Assembly: GCF_904849725.1 (NCBI RefSeq)
Contig: NC_058519.1
Location: forward strand, 534,262,316 to 534,326,315
DNA: 64,000 nucleotides
Direction of reading: 5' to 3'
Origin: Hordeum vulgare subsp. vulgare
Lineage: Eukaryota; Streptophyta; Magnoliopsida; Poales; Poaceae
In this document: in pieces, positions 31,641 to 43,625 of the stretch
Position numbering within the stretch: the first letter of the stretch is position 1
Layout: each line of letters opens with the position of its first letter
Notes under the pieces: generated by a model
Seen by the model: only the letters and a program-made list of their open reading frames with translations
What the model was told of the DNA's origin: nothing
The model's database searches: none
Program-made: the position numbers and the translations under genes

Positions 31641-34198
31641 AAGTAGGGAAGTGATAAAGAATGAATTTTTGATGCTTTCATGCTACCTAGCATAGATGTC
31701 CTTTGTAATTCCTCTTATGTGACGTGAATGTTCAGATCCATTAGATTCAAAACAATAGTTTGCTATTGACATGGAAACAATAATAATTCAAGCAAACTAG
31801 CAAGGTAATCATGAACTTTCAAAATAACAAGGCCAAAAGAAAGTTATCCCTACAAAAGCATATAGTCTGGCTATGCTCTATCATCATTGCACAACGAATT
31901 TAAATCATGCACAACCCCCGGTATTGGCCAAGTAATTGTTTTCCACCTTTACTTTCTCAAACCTTTTCAACTCTCACGCAATACATGAGCATGAGCCATG
32001 GTTTTAGCACTATAAGTGGTGTGGAATGCGGTGGAGGTTGCAAGACAAACAAGGAGAAGATGATCATATTAACTAGGCATATCAATGAGCTGTGGAGATG
32101 CTCATCAATAGATATCAATGTGAATCAGTAGGGATTTCCATACAAATGATGCACTAGAGCTAAGAGTATGTGAAAGCTCTTAAAGAAAACTAGTGGGTGT
32201 GCATCCAACTTGCTTGCTCACGAAGACCTAAGGCAAATTTGAGGAAGCCTATCATTGGAATATACAAGCCAAGTTATGTAATGAAAATTTCCCACTAGCT
32301 ATATGGTGGTGACAAAACGAGAGACTCTCAATCATGAAGATCATGGTGCTTAATAAGCACAAGTGTGGAAGGATAGTAGCATTGTCCCTTCTCTCTTTTT
32401 CTCTCATCACCCGTTTTTTTTGGTGGGCTCTTTGGCCTTTATTTTTTTGGTGGGCATCTTTGGCCTCTTTTATTTCCTCACATGGGACAATGCTCCATCA
32501 ATGATGATCATCACACTTTCAAATCAAAACTTAGAGCAACGATGACTCTATATGGAATGCCTTCGGTAGTGTACATTAATGGAAAAATCATGCTAGCTAT
32601 CTTACGATCATGCAATGGCAATGTAGAAGTCGTGGCACATGTCATGGTGGTAGTTGCATGGCAATATATCTCAGAATGACTTTGAAAAAGCCATAGTAGG
32701 TAGGTATGGTGGCTGTCTTGAGGGAGGCTAATGGTGGGTTTTGTGCACCAGCAAAAATTGCACAACACTAAAGAAGATAGTGATGGTGGAAGGTGAAAGT
32801 GCATCTAAACCATGGACTCTACATTAGTCATGAAGAACTCATATACTTGTTGCAAAAGTTGTATTAGTAATTGAAACAAAGCATTCAACGCATACTCCTA
32901 GGGGAAGGGTTGGTAGGTATAAACCATCGCGCGATCCCAACCGCCACGCAAAGGATGACAATCAATAGACTAATCATGCTTAGATTTCATCACATAGCGG
33001 TTCACCATGCGTGCATGCTACGGGAATCAATAACTTCAACACAAGTATTTCTAGATCCACAACACCTTACTAGCATAACTTTAATATTACCACAACCACA
33101 ACTCAAAACTAATTGAGATGAATCAAACTTCTCTAACTATTCAATGCACATGAAGGTGGAAGTTTTCATATCCCTTTGGATAACTACCCCTTTTGAGACT
33201 ACTTTCATAGGATAGATCAACTACCAAGCCACGCACCGTTGTGCTCTAAAAGATATAAGTGAAGCACATAGAGCAAAATCAACTAGCTCAAAAGATACAA
33301 GTGAAGCACATATGAGCTGAATTGTCTACCAAAGGATATAAGTGAAGCTCGACAAAATCACAGTGAGTGCATGTCTCTCTCTCTAGGTGTGCAGCAAGGA
33401 TGATTGTGACACGACAAAAATAAAAGACTCCTACGATACAAGACGCTCCAAGAAAAAACACATAACATGTGGTGAATAAAAATATAGCCGCAAGTAACGT
33501 TACCGATGGATTGAAGACGAAAGAGCGGATGCCTTCCCGGGGCATCCCCAAGCTTAGGCTTTTACGGCATCCTTGAATCATCTTGGGGTGCCTTGGGCAT
33601 CCTCAAGCTTGAGCTCTTTCCACTCTTTACCTCTTTGTCTATAAGAACTTCACCCAAAACTTGAAAACTTCACAACACGAAACTTAAACAGAAACTCGTG
33701 ATAACATTAGTATAAGAAAGGAAACCACCACTTCCTTAGGTACTGTAGCAAACTTGAATTCTACTTATGTTGATGTTGGGTTGCTGTCTTTTCAATCTTC
33801 CATGGCTAATACCCCCCGATACTATCCATAGTTTCATCAAAATAAGCAACCAACACAACAAAAAAAGAATCTGTTAACAGCAGACCAGTCTGTAGCAATC
33901 TGTATACTTCGTATACTTATGGTACTTCAAAAATTCTGAAAAATTATGAAAGTCTGAAGAATTTGCGTAGAAATCAGCAGCAAAAAGAATCAACTCAAAA
34001 GATCTTACAGAAAATAATGAAAATTCTTTTCATGAGCAGAAAGTTTCTGTCTTTTCCAGCATGACCAAACGATCATCCCCAAGACTAATCATAATGGTTT
34101 TGCTTGGCACAAACGCAAAAAGAAACACAAAAAACACAATCATAACAGAATTATGAAAGTGTGGAAAACACAAAACAGAAAGAAAAAGGATAGATTCG
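31641..34198 (-). other. Non-coding internal region of G
   Basis: 2.6 kb without a convincing gene. It shares many phrases with 6776-9577 of element 1 in opposite orientation (for example GTGAAGCACA repeats at 33255-33350 against TTCACTTATA at 7770-7920). G and element 1 are therefore related here although their ORFs are unrelated. Confidence 0.7.
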
Positions 34199-34247
34199 TT
34201 GGGTTGCCTCCCAACAAGCGCTATTGTTTAACGCCCTTAGCTAGGCA
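34199..34247 (-). promoter_or_regulatory. Conserved 49-nt post-ORF block (G copy)
   Basis: Minus strand, starting TGCCTAGCT 13 nt after the protease stop codon (34261-34263). It contains AGCGCT and ends in TTGGGAGGCAACCCAA. The central part differs from D and E while the length and the structured ends are kept. Confidence 0.65.
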
Positions 34248-34260
34248 TTATGTGATGGAA

Positions 34261-34875
34261 TCACGTATAGTCATCTTTGGTGCTCAAACCATAAGTAGCC
34301 CTCATCATAGATTCATAAGGCAATCTTATTTTCTTTCTAGGAAAGTGCTCCATGCCCTTCTTTAAAGGAAATTGAAATCTAATATTCCCTTCCTTCATAT
34401 CGATGATAGAACCAATAGTCCTTAGGAAAGGTCTACCAAGAATAATGGGACATAAAGGATTGCAATCTATGTCAGGTACAATGAAATCCACGGGTACATA
34501 GTTCTTATTTGCAACAATAAGAACATCATCGATCATTCCCATGGGTTTCTTGACAGTAGAATCCGCAAGATGCAAATTAAGAGAACACTCTTTAATCTCA
34601 TGAAAACCAAGAATATCACATAAAGACTTTGGAATCGCGGAAACACTAGCACCCAAATCACACAAAGCATTGCACTCATAGTTTTTGATCTTGATTTTGA
34701 TAGTAGGTTCCCACTCATCATGAAGTTTTCTAGGTATAGAGACTTCTAATTCGAGCTTCTCTTCAGGAGATTTCATCATAGCATCTACGATATGCACGTT
34801 AAAGGCTTTGCTTTGGCTATAAGCATGTGGAGAGTTTGCAATGGATTGCATCAAAGAAATGCATTCAAACAAGGA
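34261..34875 (-). CDS. Retropepsin-like protease domain of G (in frame after gag stop)
   Basis: Continues the gag frame directly after the TGA at 34876-34878 and runs to the TGA at 34261. A leader (SLFECISLMQSIANS) precedes the aspartic protease core. The active site region reads CDLGASVSAIPKSLCD (about 34615-34665 on the minus strand), with DLGA in place of the usual DTGA or DSGA. DLGA is the form I know from plant Athila-type Gypsy proteases. The second conserved strand is ILGRPFLRTIGSIIDM. About 205 codons, ending shortly after the protease. It would mature the gag polyprotein if made. Expression needs readthrough of, or reversion at, the single TGA. Confidence 0.8.
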   Translation of the reverse strand, partial: SLFECISLMQSIANSPHAYSQSKAFNVHIVDAMMKSPEEKLELEVSIPRKLHDEWEPTIKIKIKNYECNALCDLGASVSAIPKSLCDILGFHEIKECSLNLHLADSTVKKPMGMIDDVLIVANKNYVPVDFIVPDIDCNPLCPIILGRPFLRTIGSIIDMKEGNIRFQFPLKKGMEHFPRKKIRLPYESMMRATYGLSTKDDYT

Positions 34876-36333
34876 TCAACTATCATAATTGAATTCCTTG
34901 AAATCCAAAGTAGTTTCATTACTACCCAAAATTTTGATTTCTTCTACTCCTCTCTCCACACCTTTATCATCAAGATAGGTAGACTCCGAATCATTGGGGC
35001 GTTTTTCAACCAAAGTGGATTCATATCCAACCCCCTCATCAATAGGTTTGACACGCGAAAACAAAGATTCAAGAGGAGTCACACCAAGCACTTTAAGATC
35101 TTCGTGATTTGCATCACTAGAACGCACCCTTTTAAACCATTCATGCCTATCGCGAATTTGGGTGGTTCTTTCTTTGCTCTCATTCATGGAGACACGCATA
35201 GCTTTCAAAGTTTCATCCAAGTTGACCTTGGGAGGAGCACATCCAACTTTCAAAGCATCAATATCACAAGACATCCTATCAACGCTCTTAACCAAATCGT
35301 CAATTGTGAGTAGTTTTTCCTCTATGGACGCATTGAAAATATTTTGAGAGTTGATGAACTCTTTGATATTACTCTCTAAATCAGAGGGTAATTTGTTGTG
35401 ATTTCCATAAGTGTTGTTGTAGGAATTGCCATAATTGTTAGAGGAGTTACTAGGAAAAGGCCTAGGAACATAGTTTCCTCTAAAAGCATTGTTGTTGCCA
35501 AAATTGTTCCTACCAACAAAGTTAACGTCCAAACTAGCGTTGCTACTCTCAATCAAGGAAGATAGTGGCACGTCATTAGGATCTACAGTACCGTTTCTAC
35601 TAGCAACCAAATTCATCAACTCGTCCATCTTAGCACTAAGCGAGTTAATTTCTTCTATAGCATGTACCTTTTTGCTAGCAGGTGACCTTTCAGTGTGCCA
35701 CTGAGAGTAGTTGGTCATGATATTATCTAGGAGTTTTGTAGCATCTCCTAATGTGATTTCCATGAATGTTCCACCTGAGGCGGAGTCCAAGATATTGCGA
35801 GAGGCAAAATTCAAACCAGCGTAAAAGGTTTGTAGAATCATCCACAAACTCAAGCCATGAGCGGGACAATTTCTAATCATAAGCTTCATCCTCTCCCAAG
35901 ATTGTGCAACGTGTTCATGATCAAGTTGCTTGAAATTCATGATATCGTTGCGTAAGGAGATGATCTTAGCCGGCGGAAAATACTTGGATATGTAAGCATC
36001 TTTACACTTATCCCAAGAATCGATACTATTTTTGGGCAAAGAAGAAAACCAAGTTTTTGTGCGATCTCGCAAATAGAAAGGGAAAAGCTTCAACTTAATC
36101 ACGTCATTATCCACATCTCTTTTCTTTTGCATATCGCAAAGCTCAATGAAGGTATTGAGATGGGATGCGGCATCTTCACTAAGAAGGCCAGAGAATTGCT
36201 CTTTCATAACAAGATTCACCAAAGCTGCGTTGATTTCATACGATTCCGCACTAGTGGCGGGAGCAATCGGAGTACTAATAAAATCATTATTATTGGTACT
36301 CGAGAAGTCGCAAAGTTTGGTGTTTTCAGCCAT
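34876..36333 (-). CDS. gag: Gag polyprotein of G (485 aa)
   Basis: The start is the ATG at 36331-36333 (MAENTKLCDFSS). The frame is open further upstream, but only with non-ATG codons, through low-complexity sequence, so I reject that extension. Residues about 45-190 are a Retrotrans_gag capsid domain, with KLKLFPFYLRDRTKTWFSSL, DAYISKYFPP and FYAGLNFASRNILDSASGGTF. An Asn-rich linker follows (NNFGNNNAFRGNY and NNYGNSYNNTYGN, about residues 275-320). The C-terminus is acidic. There is no CCHC knuckle. It ends at a TGA in frame with the protease. The preceding codons (FNYDS) and the uninterrupted frame suggest the TGA replaced a sense codon. Confidence 0.85.
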   Translation of the reverse strand: MAENTKLCDFSSTNNNDFISTPIAPATSAESYEINAALVNLVMKEQFSGLLSEDAASHLNTFIELCDMQKKRDVDNDVIKLKLFPFYLRDRTKTWFSSLPKNSIDSWDKCKDAYISKYFPPAKIISLRNDIMNFKQLDHEHVAQSWERMKLMIRNCPAHGLSLWMILQTFYAGLNFASRNILDSASGGTFMEITLGDATKLLDNIMTNYSQWHTERSPASKKVHAIEEINSLSAKMDELMNLVASRNGTVDPNDVPLSSLIESSNASLDVNFVGRNNFGNNNAFRGNYVPRPFPSNSSNNYGNSYNNTYGNHNKLPSDLESNIKEFINSQNIFNASIEEKLLTIDDLVKSVDRMSCDIDALKVGCAPPKVNLDETLKAMRVSMNESKERTTQIRDRHEWFKRVRSSDANHEDLKVLGVTPLESLFSRVKPIDEGVGYESTLVEKRPNDSESTYLDDKGVERGVEEIKILGSNETTLDFKEFNYDS

Positions 36334-36349
36334 GATGACTTCAATAAAC

Positions 36350-36460
36350 AAACAAGCACACAAGCAAGCAAGAAAACCGGCAAAGGAAAACGGCAAAAAG
36401 GCAAAAGGCAAAAGAAAACAGCAAAGGAGAAAGGCAAATGAAAATGGCAAATGTGAAGTG
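36350..36460. repeat. Purine-rich low-complexity stretch in G leader
   Basis: A-, G- and C-rich sequence with repeated GGCAAA/AGGCAAA words on the plus strand, in the untranslated leader just upstream of gag. It produces long but meaningless hydrophobic open frames on the minus strand. Confidence 0.7.
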
Positions 36461-36543
36461 GGGGAGAGGAAAACGAGAGGCAACTGGCAAAAAAGTAAAT
36501 GCAAGAGATGAGTTTGTGAGTTCTACTTGGCTAGATCTCTCCC

Positions 36544-36561
36544 TCCCCGACAACGGCGCCA
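36544..36561 (-). other. Primer binding site, tRNA-Asp type (G)
   Basis: On the minus strand TGGCGCCGTTGTCGGGGA, one change from tRNA-Asp, separated by 10 nt from the LTR end at 36572. Confidence 0.88.
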
Positions 36562-36571
36562 GAAATACTTC

Positions 36572-38219
36572 TGCTACTGCAACAAAAGACCTTCCAACAG
36601 CGCCAGAAACACGTGCTGACGGGAGACTATTCTTGTCTTGATACTCCTCAGCAACGGCACCAGGAATCCTTCTTCTACGGCTACGCCTTTAAGGACTTCC
36701 TAGGAAAATATGCAAAGGATTCCCCCATGGCCTTGGAGCCTTGCGTTGGTGTTCCGTCGAAGCGGAAAGGGTGATGTAGCACAGCAGTGGTAAGTATTTC
36801 CCTCGGTTTTGAGAACCAAGGTATCGATCCAGTGAAGGAGTATCACAAGTACCTGCACAAACACAAAAAGCTTGCTCCCAACGCTATGAAGGGGTTGTCA
36901 ATCCCTTATAGATTGTTTGCCAAGTGAGAACTGAAAGCAACAAAGTAACAAAGCAAATTGAAAGCGAAAGTGGAAACGATAGGTGTGAATAGACCCGGGG
37001 GCCATAGTGTTTACTAGTGGCTTCTCTCATGAAAGCAAGTAGACGGTGGGTGAACAAATTACTGTCGAGCAATTGATAGAACCGCGCAAAGTCGTGATGT
37101 CATCTATGGCAATTATTATATCTATAAGCATCACGTCCAAAACAAGTAGACCGATACTTTCTACATCTACTACTATTACTCCACACGTCGACCACTATCC
37201 AGCATGCATCTAGTGTATTAAGTCCAAAAGAACAGAGTAACGCCTTAAGCAAGATGACATGATGTAGATGGACAATCTCATATCTACGACAAAGCCCATC
37301 TTGTTACACTTGATGGAAACTACACGATGTGTGCCTTGCTGCACCTACTGTCATTGGGAAAGGTCACCACATGGTAAGAACCCAAAACCAAGCACTTCTC
37401 CCATTGCAAGAATCATGGATCTAGTTGGCCAAACAAAACCCAAGACTCAGAGAGATTTACAAGGATATCAAATCATGCATATAAGAAATCAGCAAAGACT
37501 CAAATATAAATCATAGATAATCTGATCACAAATCCACAATTCATCGGATCTCGACAAACACACCGCCAAAGAGGATTACATCGGATAGATCTCCATGAAG
37601 ATCATGGAGAACTTTGTATTGAATATCCAAGAGAGAGAAGAAGCCATCTAGCTACTAACTACGGACCCGTAGGTCTGAAGTGAACTACTCACGAGTCATT
37701 GGAGGGGCGATGATGTTGATGTAGAAGCCCTCCAACTCCAAAGTCCCCTCCGGCAGGGCACCGGGAAGGGTCTCCAGATGAGATCTCGCGGAAACGGAAG
37801 CTTGCGGCGGTGGAAAAGTGTTTTCGTGGATTCCTTGATTTTTTCTGTATTTTAGGGAATATATAGGCGAAGGAGCTAGGTCAGAGGGGCGCCAGGGAGG
37901 CCACAAGCCTGCTAGCCGCCGCCCCTGGTGGCGGCTACAGGGCTTGTGGGCCCCCTGTAGCTCTCCTGGCTTGGCCCTTAAGCCCCCTGATCTTCTTCCG
38001 TTCGGGAAAAATTTATTTCGGGGATTTTATTCCGTTTGGACTCTGTTCCAAAATCAGATCTGAAAAGAGCCAAAAACACAGAAAAAACAGGAACTGACAC
38101 TTGGCACTGAATTAATAAGTTAGTCCCCAAAAAGATATAAAAGGTACATAAAACATCCAAAGATGACAAGATAACAACATGAAACCATCAAAAATTATAG
38201 ATACCTTTGAGACGCATCA
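36572..38219 (-). repeat. 5' LTR of G
   Basis: 1648 bp. On the minus strand it starts TGATGCGTCTCAAAGG and ends GTAGCA. It is very similar to the 3' LTR. Confidence 0.9.
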
Positions 38220-39922
38220 CCTACCTTGTTTGGGAGAGAAACACGTTCCATTCCATTCTAGAACACAACATAGGTTTTCATGCTTATCTTTTTTGTGTGT
38301 CCTTTATCTTTACATAGCTATTGTCATGCCTAGCTCTTATTTTTCATGCTATATCTTTTTAAGAGCTTTTATTTAGGTTGCTTTTGCAACTCTCTTGAGT
38401 TTTCATGCTTATCTTGTTTAGAGAGTTGGCTCGTTGCACTGAGTTGTGTGTCTTGCATGACTAGGTAATTGAGGTTGCTATTTAAGTATAGTAGTAACTT
38501 GCAATAGTTTTGAGGTATTGATTTGAGTAATGTTCGGACTATTGGTGCCAAGAGCTTGAGCCTATTAGTGATAGGTGTCGTATTTTGGGAAATCCGTGTG
38601 TTTTTCAAAAACTAAAATTTATTTGAGAACTCTAGCTACTAAATTGATCGCTAACCTCTCGAGGGGTTGGAATATATTGAGTACCCTCAGGTTACCATGA
38701 GACGAGGATGCGCAAGGATAACCAAACCCCCAAACACTCCTCCTCGGGGTACATGTCTCTTTGTGAATTTCCTAACTAGATAGAGAGCAACCGATAATAA
38801 GTGTACGAGTTCTTCGGACTAATGTGAGTATTCGATTGTTGCACTTCCACCATCCATATTTTGCTAGCCTCTTCGGTACCGTGCATTGCCCTTTCTCAGC
38901 TTCAGAGTTGGTGCAAACTTCGCCGGTGCATCCAAACCCTTGGCATGATACACTCTGTCATCATAAGCCTCATTGTATCCTTCCTCAAAACAGCCACCAT
39001 ACGTACATATTAAGGCATTTCCATAGCTTTTCCGAGATACATTGACATGCAACATCCACCATCTCATGACTTAATGTTCATGTAATACATGCTTTTGCTT
39101 GATCGAGGAGCCGCGTGATAGTTGGGCCTTGCCCTTATTATTGCTACATGACTCGCTAGTATCATTGAATATCCTACTACACTGGCAGAGGCATACATTT
39201 GCATACATCATGACAATTATCACTTGTCTTTATGTTGAGTAATTCTTATAAAGTGTGATGATCTTCTTTTATTCTTGTGGAACATAGAGTGTTGCCCTTA
39301 AGTGAGTAATAGATCCCAAAGAGGACAACTTAAAAGATCCCAAAGAGGACAACTGAGAGATAAAAAGAAAGAGCCAAAGAGGCCACAAAAAATAAAAAGG
39401 AAAATAGAAAAATAAAAAGAGAGAAGGGGGCAACACTACTATTCCTTTTGAAAGATCCACACCCGTACTCCATTGCTATACTTGTACTGCATACAGATTA
39501 ACATCCATGCATAACTATGTGGGGACCCTTACACTATAGAATTTGGCTTGCATATTCCAATGATGAGCTTCCTCAAATGAGCTCTAGGTCTTCATGAGCA
39601 AACAAGTTGGATGCACCCCCACTAGTTCCATTTGAGAGCTTACCTTAGCTCATATGTGCATCCGTTGCATGGCAATCCCTACTCCTCACATCATATCTAT
39701 CATTTGGCTTTTTCTCGCCTATGGTTGTCCTCATTGATGTGAGCCTTTCACCCCTTTTTGTCTTCCTTACCCATCATTATTCTATTTGCCATCCTAAGTG
39801 CCAACATATCTTGCTTACGCTCACCATTGCATGAGTGCTCAAAGTCGAAAGGGAGAGGGTCATTTTGACTTGTGCCTGACTAGTGGTTTGGGGATGAGTC
39901 AAAATAAGATTCTGAAGGAGAC
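38220..39922 (+). other. Internal region of E between G and H
   Basis: Resumes E after the second CCTAC copy. It is the reverse complement, diverged, of about 22130-23850 of D and contains no gene. It ends with the GAGAC TSD (39918-39922) of solo LTR H. Confidence 0.85.
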
Positions 39923-42900
39923 TGCTATGGCAACAAAAGTCCTTCCCTGGCAATGGTGCCAGAGATCCTTCTATCGTCTCTTGAGCTTGCGTTGGTTCTT
40001 CCCTTGAAGAGGAAAGGGTGATGCAGCACAAGAGGAGTAAGTATTTCCCTCAGTTTGAGAACCAAGGTATCAATCCAATAGGAGAATCTCGTCAAGTCCA
40101 GAGTACGTGCGCAAACACAAAAGAGGTTGCACCCAACGCTATCAAGGGGTTGTCAATCCCTTCAAGATTGATTGCAAAGTGAGATCTGAAGGCGGAAAGT
40201 GCAACGAAGTAAAACTGTAAGGCTGAAAATATGGTGTGGAGTAGACCCGGGGGCCATAGTGTTCACTAGAGGCTTCTCCCAAAATAGCAAGTATCACGGT
40301 GGGTGAACAAATTACTCTCGAGCAGTTGATAGAACCGCGCAAAGTCATGACGATATCTAAGGCAATGATCATACATATAGGCATCACGTCTGAGACAAGT
40401 ATACCGATACTTTCTGCATCTACTACTATTACTCCACACATCGACCGCTATCCAGCATGCATCTAGTGTATTGAGTTCATGACGAACAGAGTAACGCCTT
40501 AAGCAAGATGACATGATGTAGAGGGATAATCTCAAACCAATGATGAAAACCCCATCTTTTACCCTTGATGGCAACAACACGATGCGTGCCTCGCTACCCC
40601 TTATGTCACTGGGTGAGGTCACCGCACGGTATGTGTTGGGGAACGTCGCATGGGAAACAAAAAATTTCATACGCACACGAAGACCTATCATGGTGATGTC
40701 CATCTACGAGAGGGGGTATTCGATCTACGTACCCTTGTAGACCGCACAACAGAAGCGTTAGTGAACGCGGTTGATGTAGTGGAACGTCCTCACGTCCCTC
40801 GATCCGCCCCGCGAACCGTCCCACGATCAGTCCCACGATCTAGTGCCGAACGGACGGCACCTCCGCATTCAGCACACGTACAGCTCGACGATGATCTTGG
40901 CCTTGTTGATCCAGCAAGAGAGACGGAGAGGTAGATGAGTTCTCCGGCAGCGTGACGGCGCTCCGGAGGTTGGTGGTGATCTAATCTCAGCAGGGCTCCG
41001 CCCGAGCTCCGCAGAAACGCGGTCTAGAGGTAAAACCGTGGAGATATGTGGTCGGGCTGCCGTGGCAAAGTTGTCTCAAATCAGCCCTAAAACCTCCGTA
41101 TATATAGGGGGAAGAGGGGGAGCCTTGCCTTGGGGCTCAAGGGGCCCCAAGGGGGTCGGCCGAGCCAAGGGGGGAAGGTCTCCCCTTCCAAACCGAATCC
41201 AACTTGGTTTGGAAGGTGGAGTCCTTCTTCCCTTTCCCACCTCCTCCTTTTTTTCTCTTTGATTTTCTTCCTATGGCGCATAGGGCCTTCTTGGGCTGTC
41301 CCACCAGCCCACTAAGGGCTGGTGCGCCACCGCCAAGGCCTATGGGCTTCCCCGGGGTGGGTTCCCCCCCCCCCTCGGTGAACATCCGGAACCCATTCAT
41401 CATTCCCGGTACATTCCCGGTAACTCCGAAAACCGTCTGGTAATCAAATGAGGTCATCCTATATATCAATCTTCGTTTCCGGACCATTCCGGAAACCCTC
41501 GTGACGTCCGTGATCTCATCCGGGACTCCGAACAACATTCGGTAACCAACCATATAACTCAAATACGCATAAAACAACGTCGAACCTTAAGTGTGCAGAC
41601 CCTGCGGGTTTGAGAACTATGTAGACTTGACCCGAGTGACTCCTCGGTCAATATCCAATAGCGGGACCTGGGTGCCCATATTGGATCCTACATATTCTAC
41701 GAAGATCTTATCGTTTGAACCTCAGTGCCAAGGATTCATATAATCCCGTATGTCATTCCCTTTATCCTTCGGTATGTTACTTGCCCAAGATTCGATCGTC
41801 AGTATCCGCATACCTATTTCAATATCGTTTACCGGCAAGTCTCTTTACTCGTTCCGTAATACAAGATCCCGCAACTTACACTAAGTCACATTGCTTGCAA
41901 GGCTTGTGTGTGATGTTGTATTACCGAGTGGGCCCCGAGATACCTCTCCGTCACACGGAGTGACAAATCCCAGTCTTGATCCATACTAACTCAACGAACA
42001 CCTTCGGAGATACCTGTAGAGCATCTTTATAGTCACCCAGTTACGTTGTGACGTTTGATACACACAAGGCATTCCTCCGGTGTCAGTGAGTTATATGATC
42101 TCATGGTCATAGGAACAAATACTTGACACGCAGAAAACAGTAGCAACAAAATGACACGATCAACATGCTACGTCTATTAGTTTTGGGTCTAGTCCATCAC
42201 ATGATTCTCCTAATGATGTGATCCCGTTATCAAGTGACAACACTTGCCTATGGTCAGGAAACCTTGACCATCTTTGATCAACGAGCTAGTCAACTAGAGG
42301 CTTACTAGGGACAGTGTTTTGTCTATGTATCCACACATGTACTGTGTTTCCAATCAATACAATTATAGCATGGATAATAAACGATTATCATGAACTAAGA
42401 AATATAATAATAACTAATTTATTATTGCCTCTAGGGCATATTTCCAACAGTATGAACCCAAAACCAAGCACTTCTCCCGTTGCAAGAATCATAGATCTAG
42501 TTGGCCAAACAAAACCCACAACTCGAAGAGAATTACAAGGATATGAAATCATGCATAAAAGAGATCAGAACAAACTCAAATAAGATTCATAGATAATCTG
42601 ATCATAAATCCACAATTCATCGGATCTAGACAAACACACCGCAAAAGAAGATTACATCAGATAGATCTCCATGAAAATCATGGAGAACTTTGTATCGAAG
42701 ATCCAAGAGAGAGAAGAAGCCATCTAGCTACTAGCTATGGACCCGTAGGTCTACGGTGAACTACTCACGCATCATCTGAGAGGTCATGGTGTTGATGAAG
42801 AAGCCCTCCGTATCCGAATACCCCCTCCGGCAGGGCACCAGAACGTGCCCCACATGGGATCTTGCGGAGACAGAAGCTTGCGGCGGCGGAGAAGTATTTT

Positions 42901-43301
42901 CGATGATCTCCTCATTTTTTCTGGGATTTTAGGGAATATATAGGTGCAAAACCTAGGGCAGAGGAGGTCCAGGGGGCCCACAAGCTTGTGAGCCCAGGCC
43001 TCCCCCCTGGCCGGGGCTAGAGGTCTTGTGGGGTCCCTGGGGACCCCCTGCCTTGGTTCTCACGTCTCCCGATCTTCTTTTGTTTCGAAAAAAATATTTT
43101 AGGGGATTTATTACGTTTGGACTCTGTTTCAAATCTTTCTCTGAAAAGGGTCAAAAACACAGAAAAAACAGGAACTGGCACTTGGCAGTGAGTTAATAAC
43201 TTAGCCCCAAAAAAGATATAAAAGGCATACAAAGCATCCAAAGTTTGACAAGATAATAGCATGAAACCATCAAAAATTATAGATACGTTGGAGACGTATC
43301 A
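39923..43301 (-). mobile_element. Solo LTR H (G-related family), TSD GAGAC
   Basis: About 1558 bp of LTR once the Angela-type insertion is removed. It starts TGCTATGGCAACAAAAG and ends GAGACGTATCA in plus-strand reading, diverged from the G LTR. TSD GAGAC is perfect (39918-39922 and 43302-43306). There is no internal region, so it arose by LTR-LTR recombination. It is split at 40634 by another solo LTR. Confidence 0.92.
40634..42449 (-). mobile_element. Angela/BARE1/WIS-type Copia solo LTR, TSD GTATG
   Basis: 1816 bp. On the minus strand it starts TGTTGGAAATATGCCCTAG and ends TTCCCCAACA. TSD GTATG is perfect (40629-40633 and 42450-42454). The sequence matches the Angela/BARE1 LTR I know, including the TATATATA promoter-like region near 41095 and the GC-rich leader near the U5 end. 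It is the innermost and therefore latest insertion of this branch. Confidence 0.95.
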
Positions 43302-43306
43302 GAGAC

Positions 43307-43594
43307 CAAGTGTGAGGTTTAGTAGATTGAGTTATCAATTAAAAATATATACTTTATGCTCTAAACCCATCTCCCATTTCTTGCACGCAAATACCATTGG
43401 GAGACATTAGAGTCACGGACAGCGAGAGCTCTTGCACCTTTATGTTCTTACTTTGCTAATTTCAATACTAAATATAGACTCTTGCTTGTTATTGTCTTGA
43501 CTTGAATCGCATATCTAACTTGCTTTACTTTGAAGTTCTTATATGTGTGATAGCATGTCACCACAAAAATTATTGTGTTATCATTTACCTACTC
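43307..43594 (+). other. Internal region of E after H
   Basis: The last part of the E internal sequence. It mirrors 21800-22100 of D in opposite orientation and has no gene. Confidence 0.85.
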
Positions 43595-43625
43595 GAGGAC
43601 GAGCAGGAATTAAGCTTGGGGATGT
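43595..43625 (+). other. Pre-LTR conserved block and PPT (E)
   Basis: 31 nt, starting GAGGACGAGCAGGAATTAAG and continuing through CTTGGGGATGT to the 3' LTR. Confidence 0.8.

Larger units (their letters stand above)
29957..38219 (-). mobile_element. Gypsy-type gag-protease element G, TSD CCTAC
   Basis: 8263 bp, minus orientation and uninterrupted. The 3' LTR is 29957-31608 (1652 bp) and the 5' LTR is 36572-38219 (1648 bp). TSD CCTAC is perfect (29952-29956 and 38220-38224). The LTRs look more alike than those of E, as the nesting order requires. Internal order on the minus strand is PBS, gag, one TGA, protease-like domain, 49-nt block, 2.6 kb of non-coding sequence, PPT. No reverse transcriptase or integrase is present, so it is non-autonomous. 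Confidence 0.94.

Noticed and set aside
36334..36504. N-terminal extension of the G gag with a hydrophobic, signal-peptide-like start
   Set aside because: It begins at TTG, not ATG, and is translated from low-complexity leader sequence. The ATG at 36331-36333 gives a normal gag start.
34792..36511. Plus-strand frames of 60-173 codons in G
   Set aside because: Antisense shadows of the gag and protease genes on the minus strand.
40606..41577. Frames up to 146 codons within the Angela-type LTR
   Set aside because: Known non-coding LTR sequence; no domain.
39923..43301. A complete retrotransposon with two LTRs
   Set aside because: The left and right parts are the two halves of one LTR separated by an Angela-type solo LTR. 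There is no PBS, PPT or coding region.
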